A DNA stretch of 64,000 nt from Astrothelium macrocarpum (GCA_021030915.1 JAGEMR010000076.1:83999-147998); one strand, 5' to 3'. Shown: positions 22,836-34,513, counted from the stretch's first letter. The notes: generated by a model not told the origin, from the sequence alone. Translations and numbers: made by a program.

Positions 22836-23969
22836 TTATATTTATTTCAAAAGATAATTCATATAAAAAATAAATCGATTTACGAAATGAGAAAAATGAT
22901 CTTCTTTGATTTCATTTTTGATATTCGTATGAAAATTATTTATTTCAAATATCATGAAAAAATAAAAGATTCTTATTTGAAATATATATGATGTTTTTAA
23001 AATTATATTATTGATAAAAGAAAAATAATAAAAGAAAATTCGTATTAATTTAATCAATTTCGATAATATTTTTCGGGGCCTTTTCGGGTGTCTTTAATAG
23101 ACCGGATTTTTATTTATTATTCTATTCATTCGGATCGTTTGATTCTTCCATTTCATCAGATTATACGATTTCCAATTTATCATTATTATCAATAATAATA
23201 GGACCAGTATTATTGGTCTTATTATTATTTCTGATAATGATTAGATTTTATATAAAATTATTAGATTATTTTTTATCCGAAATAGATGGTCCGATTGCGG
23301 TAAAAAGAACGTTAATCATATATAAATAATGTTTATTCTAATCGTTCCATTTATAATTCCTATAATAACCTTTCAAATATCCTGTTATTGCAAGATATAT
23401 TGGGAAGGCTATTATACGTCCCTGGATCCAATATGAGGAGTATTATATATAAAATACTGATAATAATATATCTTGAGATTGAATCAGAATCGCGTTGATA
23501 TACGAATTACGAATTCTGTCAATATTAATAATATTGATAGATCCATTCGATACGAATTCAATCAAATTTTCTGATAAAATTAAAAGAATTTATGTTTGAG
23601 GGTTTTTATATAATACGGTAAATACGTTATTTATTATTGATAAAATGGAATAACCGATAGGCCCATTTTGAATCTATGAAATGTATATAAATCACGTATC
23701 CAATGACGAATCGGCTGGTGGAAGAGCGGGTCCATTGATAAACGCAAATTTTTGATTGAATCTCATACGAAATCAATATAAATTCATTTTAAAGATCGAA
23801 TAGAATATGATTTATATGATGATGATGAAAATGGAGGTGGAAATGGTGATATTTATTGATTCTGTTAGCTGATTTTCATACGAATACATTATAAATCAAT
23901 TTGATTTTTTAAAATCAATTTGATTTGAAATTCGTATAAATATATTATAATTCAGAAACCATTTACGCT

Positions 23970-23983
23970 GTTATTATTATTAC

Positions 23984-24019
<36 letters not shown>

Positions 24020-24042
24020 TGATATTGTTATTATTATTATCA
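23970..24042. repeat. (TTA)n microsatellite
   Basis: An interrupted run of about 20 TTA/ATT triplets within the AT-rich block. Confidence 0.85.
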
Positions 24043-24385
24043 ATTTGATATTCCTATATTTGATTAATAACAAATATATACCACGATAAGAATGGTATAA
24101 ATGTGTACGAAAAAGTAAATAAAATTGACGATCAATGATGGAAATAAGATTATATGTCTCAGACTAGTCTACTTTGGATTATTCGAGCGAGCGCTAGCAA
24201 GGGTCTAAATATGAGCATACATTCGAATATATTCACAATTCATTCATAAAATTCACAATTCATGCTAATGCAATTCTTTTGATTCATAAGACCCCTGCCA
24301 GGAAGGGAACTTAGCATTTATATGAATTCGAGTCCAGCTCCGAATCTCTTGTCAGCCTAGCAAAACCGGTGAAATCAATTTCATA

Positions 24386-25596
24386 ATGGTGACAATCTTC
24401 GAACATGTGCCAATGAGTACAAACTCAGAGGATATTCTGAAAAAGTACGAGAAAAAAATTGCCTGGGGGACCGTGGGGTCTGCAGAATATGACTTTAGAA
24501 GTATGAACTCCATAACTTGTTTTCCTCTGGAATACTACAGCTAATAGTACGCCATTCGACAGGCGACGTTATAACGACACCTTCAATGGCTATGCTTGAA
24601 GCCATCATTCACACAAGCTTGGGAGATGATGTTTTTCGCGAGGACGATATCACCCTCAATCTTGAAAGCAAAATGGCTGCTATGTGCGGTCTCGAAGCAG
24701 GCGCGTTCGTCATTAGTGGAACAATGGCCAACCAACTCTCCTTGAGAGCTCTACTCTCACATCCACCCTACTCTATCCTGACGGATGCGCGCGGTCACAT
24801 CATTCGTTACGAGGCTGGAGGACCGAGTCTCAGCGGCGCGATGGTGCAGGCGGTCCGTCCAGCTAATGACCGGTACTTGACGCTAGCCGACATCATGAAG
24901 CACGCGGTTCTAACGGATGACGTGCACAAGAGCCCTACAACGGTAATTAGCTTCGAAGTGCCAACTTCGGGCCACATCATGCCGCTGTCTGAGCTCCGCC
25001 AAATCAGTGCATGGGCGCGCAATAATGGCATAGCTCTGCACATGGACGGGGCGCGACTTTGGGAGGCTACCGCCGCTGGGTCCGGTAGCCTAAAGGACTA
25101 CGCCGAGCTCTGTGATGCTGTCTCTCTTGACTTTAGTAAGAATCTAGGTGCGCCCATGGGAGCTATGGTCCTGGGGTCCGCAGAGTTTGTTCATCGAGTA
25201 CGGCGGATAAGAAAAGCTGTTGGTGGAGGGATGAGGCAGGCTGGAGTCCTGGCGGCAGCAGCGGAAGCAGCCGTAGAGGAGAACTTCGGCCGTGAGGAGT
25301 GGGGCGATATCAAAAAAACAGAGCGTTTGTGCAAAGTGCATAAGGCAGCAATGCGCCTTGGTACGATGTGGACGGATCGAGGCGGCAGACTACTGAGGCA
25401 AATAGAGACGAACATGCTGTGGGTGGACCTTGAAGCCGCAGGATGTGATGAAGAACGATGGAAGAGGCTTGGCATAAAGCACGGAGTCAAGTTAGATGGG
25501 AAAAGAATCGTGCTTCATCGACAGATTTCAGAGCTGGCCCTAGAAAGGCTCGAGAAGGTATTTGACGAGGTGCTAATGTCTGAAGGGAAACTCTGA
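24386..25596 (+). CDS. Low-specificity L-threonine aldolase (PLP enzyme), 2 exons
   Basis: Threonine aldolases split threonine or other beta-hydroxy amino acids into glycine plus an aldehyde, or run the reverse reaction. Exons 24386-24500 and 24563-25596 join as AEYDFR|SDVITTPSMAMLEAI over a 62-nt intron (GTATGA...GACAG), giving 382 aa; a second in-frame ATG at 24413 would give 373. PLP-fold landmarks are GDDVFREDDITLNLE, GAFVISGTMANQLSLRA, ALHMDGARLWEA and the Schiff-base lysine region SLDFSKNLGAPMGAMV. Family members usually read CxSKGLGAPVG; here SKN. It sits 220 bp from the AT-rich block and upstream of the UstYa/precursor pair. It could serve amino-acid metabolism or tailor a natural product; the latter is speculation. 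Confidence 0.9.
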
Positions 25597-25644
25597 TACA
25601 CAAATGGTTCGAGCTATGAAATGATTCTGCTAAAAGGAAGCCGG

Positions 25645-25671
25645 TACTGGTGGGTGCAATTAGAAATGTCA
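25645..25671. repeat. Solitary fragment of the MITE-like terminal repeat
   Basis: ACTGGTGGGTGCAATTAGAA followed by ATGTCA closely matches the reference terminus at 48202. I find no partner arm nearby, so this is a fragment or a very degraded copy. Confidence 0.4.
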
Positions 25672-26190
25672 ATTATGAAGCAATTCTGCGCTTGGCAAAA
25701 CCCACCTTAATTTACACCACTAAGCACTTGAATGAAAGAGAGGAAGTTTCCCTGACAAAGAGTAATTCTTTTAAGCGAACGAAAAACTTGTTTATGGATA
25801 GACCATATTACATCAAGGTCCTGCGTCCAATGTTACCCGAAGCTATGTTGCTTTGGGAAAAAGCGAGCACGCCAATCAGAACGCTGGAGCTTGGCACCCG
25901 TTGATCGAAAACATCTTTTCGTAGGAAACTCATAGGCTTTTGGTTAGTGAAATGCACGGATGTTCTCTCTGGTATCGCGAAGGATGCCGTAGAGAAGAGG
26001 GATGGGACGCACGAAGCTGGTCTTGGAACTATTATGTAATAGCGCTAGTAGCTTAGTACATGCGGTGGAACATCGTCCGCTTCCCCACTAGCTTAAACTA
26101 ACTTCCTTCAAGTCTCCACGGAGTAATACAACTCAATAAGTTGGAAAACGGCAGATACAGCCAATTCAGTTGCTCGAGGTATAACCTTGG

Positions 26191-26330
26191 CACCAGGGGT
26201 TGCAATAAGAAATGTCACCCGCGACTGCGAAAGAAATAATCGCCACCTACCTCATGGGGAAGTCCTTAGCAATAAAAATCAACAATATCTTAAGAGATAT
26301 CTCTTGTTGAATTATTGACAGGCTCTAGTG
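26191..26330. repeat. Short MITE-like element with 6-bp flanking duplication (copy 3)
   Basis: The left terminus CACCAGGGGTTGCAATAAGA continues into AATGTCACCCGCGA; the right end is ...CTCTAGTG. Both sides are flanked by CCTTGG (26185-26190 and 26331-26336), a plausible 6-bp target duplication. At 140 bp it is an internally shortened derivative. A perfect 14-bp palindrome AAGAGATATCTCTT lies in its centre. Confidence 0.6.
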
Positions 26331-26882
26331 CCTTGGATTGATATGGGATTTCCTCTATGAAGGCTGCGGCGGTGAGCCGCTGGTGTTGGCATTCACTAAG
26401 ATTGCGTCATCTCCGGTTGCTGTCGGTTCCAAACCTCAATGCATTGATTTTCGTAAATTACGACCAGCAGAAGATGTAGCTTCAAAGCGAGTGATCATGT
26501 TGTTATACGACCCACCCAATCTGGGGGCCAGAATGGAAAGCTAATAGCGCGCGATGTTTCCCATGTATGATGACTAAGGACTAGCGCTGCGAAAATTTCT
26601 GGTTATAATCCCACATCGACCACAGTGACGCAGTATCTTGGGTAGACAGTCAAGCGACAAGTCCTTCATGTTGATTCTCACACGCATGCGTAATTGCCCA
26701 TATCATACCGCAAACTGAGATATAGCGACTTTTGCTTAATGCTGACTAGGATCGCGTTCGATCGGCCTTTGAACACTACAAGAGCCTGAATCTAGAACAA
26801 AGGTACTACGCAGACAATATCAACACATGTCCATAACTCTGGAAGACGTCCGTTATTAACTGCGTTAGGATAGAAAAAATCA
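26331..26882. other. Intergenic region, no supported gene
   Basis: About 550 bp after the MITE-like element, up to the end of the UstYa-like gene. Only short unconserved frames are present. Confidence 0.4.
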
Positions 26883-28004
26883 TCATGGTGGAACCTTCAT
26901 TCCAATCACACCTGGTGGCTTGGTCGGAGGTTTAAATTGTTTGACTCTCGCTCCGTTTTTCCACTCTGCAGTGACGTCTCTGCCCATGTTCCAAGCGACC
27001 AACTTGTCCCACTTTTTACACGTGTGAAGAGTATTGAAATTTGGATGGGGCATACTCCGACCCTCGACCCAATTATAAGTCAGTAGGCTTATGTCTCCGT
27101 GGCACATGAGGGTTTGCCGCAAGGTTTCGACGCAATGTTCTATACCGGAGTTCAGATGGGTTTTGGAACATAAACTAAGAGGAGAAGCACACACCCAAAT
27201 GTCCCTGAACTACGTTCTCAGGTGCTCCAGCAAAGCTACCTTCGTGCTTGTCATAGTAATCTCTATGAAGGCTCTTGCGTAGGAGATCCTAAATTATGTG
27301 GAATCAGTTCCCATTAGAACCTTGATGAGGCAGAGAAGATTTACAACACAATGTAGTTGATGAAAGACGTCCAGCGAAGCTAGATAACGACCTGTTCCGT
27401 GGTCCTCTTCGAGCATGACCGGATACTCGTGATTAGGATTCGCAACTTTCCATTGGTCTTCCGTTATGCCGATTGCACCGCCTATTGGCCCTAGATCACT
27501 TACTTTGAGTTCAATCGTGGCTTGGTCGGTGTACTTACCGTCAGTGATATTATCCCATGCAGCGTCGACCTCTGGACCCACCCCGGTGAATGGACTTTGA
27601 AGGCCAAAAGAACCCCTGAATCTTTGGACCTCATATTCTACACCATTCTCTGCGTCGGGTACTGATGTACCTCAGAAATCTCGTTAGTGAATTGGTTAGG
27701 TGCATTGAACTGTGCTGTTTAGCTCAAGTTATCACTCACACAGTTGGCCAAGAAGTCTCCCACAAGTCTTTTGTCTTTGCTGTAGTGAAGGTCCAGGATG
27801 GAAGGTTGTCACAGAAAGGGCCAAGATGGAGAGGAAGAACAAAAGGGCATTTAGAAGCAATAGCCATCGAAAATTTTTCTCAATTCGATCAATCTTGGCC
27901 AGAAAGTGTCTTCCCACAGTCTCCTCTGTAAGGAGACCCTCATGGTCCTGATGACTCTCGTCATCATGAAGTGGACGATACTCAGACTCTTTGCTTCCTG
28001 CCAT
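26883..28004 (-). CDS. UstYa-family (DUF3328) oxidase-like protein, 4 exons
   Basis: UstYa-family proteins are membrane-anchored oxidases that modify or cyclise core peptides in fungal RiPP (dikaritin) pathways; some act in other pathways. Exons 28004-27740, 27670-27345, 27288-27195 and 27139-26883 give 313 aa, each junction restoring family sequence. An acidic cytoplasmic N-terminus is followed by one membrane helix (about 47-67) and the catalytic domain. Both defining HxxHC motifs are intact: FHQLHC (His192-Cys196) and HLEHC (His227-Cys231), followed by ETLRQTLMCHGDISLLTYNW. Other family blocks are EVDAAWDNIT and YLASLDVFHQ. It is divergent from a Kex2-type repeat precursor at 29000, the expected partner. 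Introns are 69, 56 and 55 nt. Confidence 0.93.
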
Positions 28005-28999
28005 AATGAACTTGATGAATGGGCAATGCTGAGGATCAGAAGGTTATGCGATGCGCAGGTATCTGCGAAAACAATCGAATAATAGGAAGCAGATTTTAGT
28101 TTTCTGGGTTCGTATCATCCACGAACCCGCTGACGTATCTTGAAACCTCAACCCGTTCGGCACGAGCAATTAAATGGGGAAACATCTCAATGTAATCGTC
28201 CTGATCTGTGAGGTATGCTCGTTATTCCTAGTGCGGATAGACCTACGGGATATAATCGCAATATTTTAAAGCTACAACGTCATCCGACGTCAATGTCTAT
28301 TTCTCGATTCTGATATGTTGACGCAAATTTTTCTCGAGTAGCGATTAGCGTCTCGTCTATATCCGCACGCTGACGTCCACGGCATATATCGGACGCGGGT
28401 AAATATTATACCCATCTAAGGAAAAAAAGCAAAAATCTGAATCAATCACGCTACAGCTAATCACGTATATGGCATTCAGCTACGTCGGATGAGAGCGGCG
28501 TGATCTAGGGGAGGAGTCGTAGTTTGATGGAAATTGATCCTTTATTGTGTACTAAGGAATAGTTTTTCATTCGGCGATTCTCGGATATGTAATTGGTAGA
28601 CTGATCTTGGAATCTCTTCCTCAGACACAATGTTGGAAGCAGAGTCTACTGTTGCAGTTAGCTGTAGTCAACCGTTACATGCGGTGTGACCTCACTGATC
28701 TCACTCCGATCGTTCTCCGTCTTTCCCAAGTCAACGTTTCGGTGGACTTGCAGTGTGAGCAGTAGCAAGGAGTAAGGAACTCTTGTTTGAGGCGGAAAAC
28801 GAGCCTGCTGTAACAAATCAGTCCGATCATATCGTCAATGACCTGCCCTGATAGTAACACACGTATATGAGAAAGACGTCATCCATAAACCATAATGTTC
28901 TTACATACGTAGAAAGACTGTTCTTAGAAGCATCTCCACCCGACTGTAATTCCATTTCCCCCAAAGAACAACCTGCAATCTGACATCTGTTGCTCCACG
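28005..28999. promoter_or_regulatory. Divergent promoter region with five TGACGT/ACGTCA motifs
   Basis: This 995-bp region separates the UstYa-like gene and the peptide precursor. The hexamer TGACGT or its complement occurs at 28131-28136, 28277-28282, 28287-28292, 28371-28376 and 28876-28881; roughly 0.5 would be expected by chance. Two read CGCTGACGT. These resemble CRE/bZIP-type sites, and could co-regulate the pair. No reading frame is supported here. Confidence 0.45.
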
Positions 29000-29425
29000 A
29001 TGAAGCTAGTCATACTCACAAGTCTCCTCCCGGTGCTTTCTGTGTTCGCCGCTCCCACTGGTAAGTGTCACCTCAGCTTGAAATAAGTAGAAAAAGATCT
29101 TATCGTGAACCTTGTTCAGCTATTGCGCTGACGTTTCTTAATGAATATAGAGAGAGATGAAGTCACTGCTATTAAAAGGGCGGCCGAGGACTGGAATGCA
29201 GCTGCATGGAGCAACTTTGTGAAATCGTACGTGGATGGAGCAGAGAGTTCCGAGGCGAGTAAAGTGAAACGTGATGAGGATTGGAATGCTGCGGCTTGGA
29301 GCAACTTTGTTAAATCTTACGTTGATGGGGCTGAGGCCACCAAAACAAAGCGCGACGATGATTGGAATGCTGCAGCTTGGAGCAACTTTGTGAAGTCTTA
29401 CGTTGATGGAGCAGAGAAGAATTAG
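29000..29425 (+). CDS. Secreted Kex2-type multi-core peptide precursor (candidate dikaritin RiPP precursor), 2 exons
   Basis: Exons 29000-29060 and 29151-29425, split by a 90-nt GTAAGT...ATAG intron, encode 111 aa. Residues 1-18 form a signal peptide (MKLVILTSLLPVLSVFAA). The rest holds three copies of DWNAAAWSNFVKSYVDGAE (34-52, 64-82, 91-109), each preceded by a Lys-Arg site (29-30, 60-61, 87-88) and a short acidic spacer. The core has no Cys but has two Trp, one Phe and one Tyr, residues UstYa-type enzymes can cross-link, and as a helix it would be amphipathic. This is the layout of UstA-type RiPP precursors and other Kex2-processed repeat proteins. The divergent UstYa-like gene favours a RiPP. 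Alternatives are a secreted signalling peptide or a repellent-like surface peptide. The product is unknown to me. Confidence 0.85.
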
Positions 29426-30643
29426 AGGATTCGTATAGCTACAGCAAGAAATACCTCGCCCATTTCACCCGAGCTATTGACATCTTCTTGTTCTTCTTTG
29501 GATACATCCTTTAATGTCGATGGCTGTGGGAAAGGACTTGGCCTGGCCGAGCAAATTGTCTACATTCAGACGACTCGAGACAGGTAGATTGTAGATAAAA
29601 GTAATTCCCGGGCCTTCATTGATTCGGCGAAGATTTGGATCCAGAAGTCTGCTAAGGTTGGGAAGCGCCTGTACTAGAGACCTGCGAGGATGGATTGTTT
29701 CACCCGAAATTGGCGAATAAAGATATATACAGACTATATTGAAGAATCAAAGCAAGGAGCAACCAAGAAGTTTCTGTCAAAAAGTCAGTACGGTAATGTA
29801 CACGCATGGTTCCGGCGCGGAAGATGCGCTTATTTGGACCCGAGATGCTTAGAGCTAGAGTTTGAATTGGGCTTGACATTTCCTCTCGCTGCGAAAGCTA
29901 CGGCATATCCCATTTGGATTGGATTGGTGTAGTTGTAAAAATTCCCAAATATCAATTGACCAGTGGAGCAAAAATGAGCATTGAAAACACTCCCCAGATC
30001 TCAAAAGCGATAAAATCGGGACTATTGCGTCTCTCGGCTTGCAGATTTACGAGAAGAAGAGTCGATGGGCGTAAACTGAAGGGGTGGAAAAGAGTAGGAA
30101 CATCTTTATTGACGAGGCGTTATTCGGCGGGATTGCCAAGCGGAGCGGAATGATGTGCACGTGCCCATCAATGTCGACGTCATATGCCATATCCACGCGT
30201 GTTTGGGATGCCTACGGTGAAACCGACACGGGCAAACGGACCCGGACGTGTGAGACGAAAACTTGCCTCTATACCAAGCTTGATACTTCTTTTAGCATTG
30301 TGGCGAATCTAGTTACCGGTTTTGCTCATCTTTGAACCTTGCTAGTCCCTCGTTCAACGCTCAAACCTTCATACAAAGCTCCGAAACAGCTCTGATCTGT
30401 TTGCCACCCTGCTGGCAAATAGCTATAACGACTAACGATTTTTTCCATCGATTCCATTTCGAACACGCTTCATACGGACGAACCATTTCCTGCTCATCTA
30501 AAAGTGTCAGGCACCCTTCCTAGCCCACTTTGGAGAAGAAGCCTTCAGACGTCTTCGTGGTTGGAGCAGGACAGGAGAACGCTATACCGTCGAAGAGAGC
30601 GGGAAAAAGATACTAAAGCGGCGTATTAGCGCTCAAAAATAGC
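29426..30643. other. Intergenic region, no supported gene
   Basis: 1.2 kb downstream of the peptide precursor and upstream of the NPC1-type gene. Short frames at 29690-30335 show no family features. Confidence 0.45.
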
Positions 30644-33600
30644 ATGCTCGGTTTTCTAAGAACATGGCATATCCTTGGGACATTTCTTCTCCTCCAGCTT
30701 CCGTTCAGCGACGCAGCAGATGACGGCTTGACCAAAAAACACGAAGCAGGCAGATGCGCTATCAGAGGACACTGTGGGAGACAAGGCTTCTTCGGATCTG
30801 AGCTACCATGTCCAGACAATGGACTAGCAGAATCACCCGATGATGATGTACGAAAGAAGCTTGTTAGCATCTGTGGAGAGAAGTGGTCCGACACAAAGGT
30901 CTGTTGTAAAGAGGAGCAGCTCGATGCCTTGAGCACCAATTTGAATCGTGCGGCATCAATCATTGGAGCATGTCCGGCGTGTCAAGCAAATTTCTTCAAC
31001 CTGTTCTGTACTTTTACTTGCTCGCCTGATCAATCATTATTCGTCAACGTCACAGACACGGAGCCCAAGAACGACAAATCACTCGTCACCGAACTGGATA
31101 ACACATGGTCTGATCAATATGGCAAGGGCTTCTACGACAGTTGCAAAGATGTCAAATTTGGTGCTACTGGGGGCAAGGCTATGGACCTCATTGGAGGTGG
31201 CGCCAAGAACTTTACGGATTTCTTCAAGTTTCTCGGTAAAAAGCAATTTGGTGGCAGTCCATTTCAGATGAATTTTCCAAGGCCAAGGAAATCCAAGCTC
31301 CCTGATATTGTGCCTGCCGGAGGAAAAGCCATAGCCTGCAACGATACGAGCGAGAGCTATCATTGTTCTTGTGTCGATTGCGCAGCATCCTGCCCAACGC
31401 TTCCCGAGGTGACTGAAGCTGAGCAGTGCCATATTGGTCGTTTACACTGCTTATCATTTGCGGCCATTGTCGTATATGCCGTCTTCCTTTTGCTGCTAAT
31501 TACAGCAGTTACCGGCCACGTGGCGTACCAGCAGCACACACAGAGCAAGAACGAACGCCTTAGGTTGCTTCAAGACACCGCTCCAAGCGATGACGAGGAT
31601 GAAGATGATGTAGTGCGCAACGCTGGCTTATTGGAGAAACCTCAAAAGCAATACCCTCTAAACAATTGGTGTGATAAGGGTTTCAGCAAGCTTGGTAGTG
31701 TTTGCGCAAGATTTCCAGCCATCACGATTGGCGTCAGTTTCCTCATTGTTGTTCTACTCAGCCTGGGCTGGATCAATTTCACTGTGGAAAGAAACCCAGT
31801 ACGGTTATGGGTTGCACCAGATTCAGATGCTGCAAAGGAGAAAGCTTTCTTTGACGACAATTTCGGTCCCTTCTTCAGAGCCGAACAAGCGTTTCTGGTA
31901 AACGAAACCCATTCCAGTGGTGCAGGACCAGTATTAAGTTACGATACGCTACAATGGTGGTTCGATGTCGAAGCTCGTGTGAAACAACTCCAAGTAGGGG
32001 ATCAAGTGACCCTTGACAACATTTGCTTCAAGCCTACAGGCAATGTCTGCGTTGTTCAATCTGTCTCTGGCTACTTTGACAACTGCCATTTTCACAAGTC
32101 GGACTGGAATGAGCACCTGCAGGAATGCGTCAACGATCCGACTTCGACTTCGTGTCGGCCTGATTTCGAGCTACCCTTAAAACCTAATCTGATTCTTGGC
32201 GGATGGAATGAGACTGCGCTAGATGCTCAAGCACTAATCGTGACCTGGGTTGTCAACAATCATGCCGAGCACACTCCAGAACTTGAGCGTGCGGTTGAGT
32301 GGGAAGAGAGTATGACGAAACTCATGCTTGATGTGCAAACAGAAGCTCAAGAGAGGGGTCTCCGTGTCTCCTTCACCACTGAAATAAGTCTCGAAGATGA
32401 ATTAAACAAATCTACAAACACAGATGCCAAGATTATTGTCATAAGCTATATCATCATGTTTATTTATGCTTCACTGGCGCTTGGATCAACTACTCTCGCT
32501 GCCGGCGCAATTCTCAGGAACCCGTCGAATGCTCTTGTTCAGTCCAAATTCATGCTTGGTGTTGTCGGTATTCTCATCGTTCTCATGTCGGTCTCTGCGT
32601 CTGTCGGCCTGTTCTCTGCAGCAGGCATCAAGGTCACCCTCATCATCGCAGAGGTCATTCCGTTCCTAATCTTGGCTGTCGGTGTTGATAATATTTTCCT
32701 CATCGTCCACGAATTCGAGAGGGTCAATCTTAACCACCCTGATATCCCAGTTTCTGATCGTATGGCAAAGGCGCTAGGGCGGATGGGACCGAGTATACTG
32801 CTCTCAGCGTCGACCGAAACAGTAGCGTTTGCCTTGGGTGCGGTAGTTGGCATGCCTGCTGTACGCAATTTTGCTGCTTATGCAGCTGGCGCCGTGGTTG
32901 TCAATGCCCTTTTACAAGTTACCATGTTCGTCTCCGTACTTGCCCTCAATCAACAGCGGGTCGAAGAAAGCCGCATGGATTGCATTCCCTGCATTCGCGT
33001 CAAGCGCGCCGATTCATCTGGAATGAATGGAGGCGTATCATTTGGCGTCGATGAAGAAGGTGGTCTCCAACGATTTATTCGCAAAACTTATACACCGGCT
33101 CTGCTTGGTAAGAAAGCAAAGGTCTTGATAGTCACCGTATTCCTTGCGCTCTTCGCCGCTGGCTTTGCACTATTACCGGAGATCAAGCTTGGCCTGGATC
33201 AAAGAATTGCCGTTCCCAACGACTCTTATTTAATCAATTACTTCAACGACCTTTACGACTACTTTGACTCCGGGCCTCCCCTCTACTTTGTAACACGAGA
33301 GGTCAATGTAACCCAAAGAGAGCACCAACAACAACTCTGTAGCCGTTTCTCCACCTGTGATGAATTTTCCGTCGCCAATATCCTCGAACTAGAACGCAAA
33401 CGCCCAAACATCTCCTATATTGCCGACGCCTCTGCCAACTGGCTCGACGACTTCCTCTACTGGCTCAGTCCTCAGTTAAACGCCGACTACCCTTGCGTCA
33501 AAGGTCCCTTGCCCTCTTGGAACATCACTCTATCAGGCATGCCCGAAGGCACCGAATTCATCTCCTACCTACAGCAATGGATTAACGCACCCACCACCGA

Positions 33601-34513
33601 AGACTGCCCTCTCGCCGGCCGCGCGGCGTACTCCAACGCGCTCGTCATCGATGCCAACCGCACCACCATCCCCGCATCACACTTCCGCACGGCACACACC
33701 CCGCTGCGCTCCCAGGACGACTTCATCAACGCGTACGCGGCGGCGCGCCGCATCGCCGACGACATCTCGGCCCGCACAGGCGTCCCCGTGTTCCCGTACT
33801 CCAAGTTCTACATCTTCTTCGACCAGTACGCGCACCTGACGCAGCTGGCCGGCGCGCTCCTCGGCGCGGCCATCGCCAGCGTCTTGCTGCTCACCAGCGT
33901 CCTGCTGGGCTCGCTGCGCACGGGCTTGGTGGTGGCGGTCAGCGTCGCCATGGCGGTCGTCGACATCGGCGGCGCCATGGCCGTCGTGGGCGTGTCGCTG
34001 AACGCCGTGTCGCTCGTCAACTTGATCATCTGCGTGGGCATGGCGGTGGAGTTTGGCGCGCATATAGCGCGTGCGTTTGCGTTCCCGTCGACGGCGATGC
34101 TGGAGCGTGCGAGGGCTGCGGGCTATCGTGGGAAGGATGCGAGAGCGTGGGCGAGCTTGGTGAATGTGGGCGGGAGTGTGTTTAGTGGGATTACGATTAC
34201 GAAGCTGTTGGGCGTGTGTGTGTTGGCGTTTACGAAGAGTAAGATCTTTGAGGTGTATTATTTCCGGATGTGGTTGGCGTTGGTGGTGTTCGCTGCGATT
34301 CATGCCCTCATATTCTTGCCAGTGGCGTTGAGTTTATTTGGGGGTGAAGGTATGTTCATTTGACACAGTTTTCGTTCTGTGAGGGTATCTTTGCTAATGT
34401 GTAGAATAGGTTTCGTGGACGCAGACACGGACGGAGGTCTGGAGCAGGATTTGGCCTCGCGCAGATATCGCGCGTTGCTGCCAGATGATGACTACGATTC
34501 GGATGAGATATAA
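30644..34513 (+). CDS. NCR1: NPC1/NCR1-type sterol transporter, 2 exons
   Basis: NPC1 proteins move sterol across the vacuolar/lysosomal membrane glycocalyx. Exons 30644-34349 and 34410-34513 (60-nt intron, GTATGT...ATAG) give 1269 aa, the normal family length. A signal peptide (about 1-24) precedes the Cys-rich N-terminal sterol-binding domain (CAIRGHCGRQGFFG, CPACQANFFNLFCTFTCSPDQS). A sterol-sensing domain spans the segments from YIIMFIYASLALGS to VGVDNIFLIVHEFER, and a second set of membrane helices closes with a dileucine-containing tail (ALLPDDDYDSDEI). Family features include the middle lumenal loop and the conserved GPSILLSASTETVAFALGA. This is a housekeeping gene and gives a likely boundary to the accessory segment to its left. 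The 3' half is more GC-rich than the 5' half. Confidence 0.96.

Larger units (their letters stand above)
20010..24165. repeat. AT-rich block, probably RIP-mutated transposon DNA
   Basis: About 4.1 kb in which nearly all sequence is A/T with recurring TTCGTACGAA/TTCATACGAAT-like words and dense stops in all frames, sharply bounded by normal-GC DNA. This is the usual look of repeats inactivated by repeat-induced point mutation in Pezizomycotina. Frames near 20010-20500 (about 70-90 codons) may be residues of an old element but match nothing I recognise. A GC-richer island lies inside (22367-22835). A dinucleotide RIP index would confirm this. Confidence 0.75.

Noticed and set aside
29166..29418. 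Reading the three-repeat precursor as an alpha-type mating pheromone gene
   Set aside because: The repeats lack the short Trp-Cys...Gly-Gln-Pro-type pheromone core, and a UstYa-family oxidase is the immediate divergent neighbour.
33677..34303. 208-codon minus-strand frame opposite the NPC1-type gene
   Set aside because: Arg/His-rich shadow of the GC-rich 3' half of a conserved gene on the other strand.
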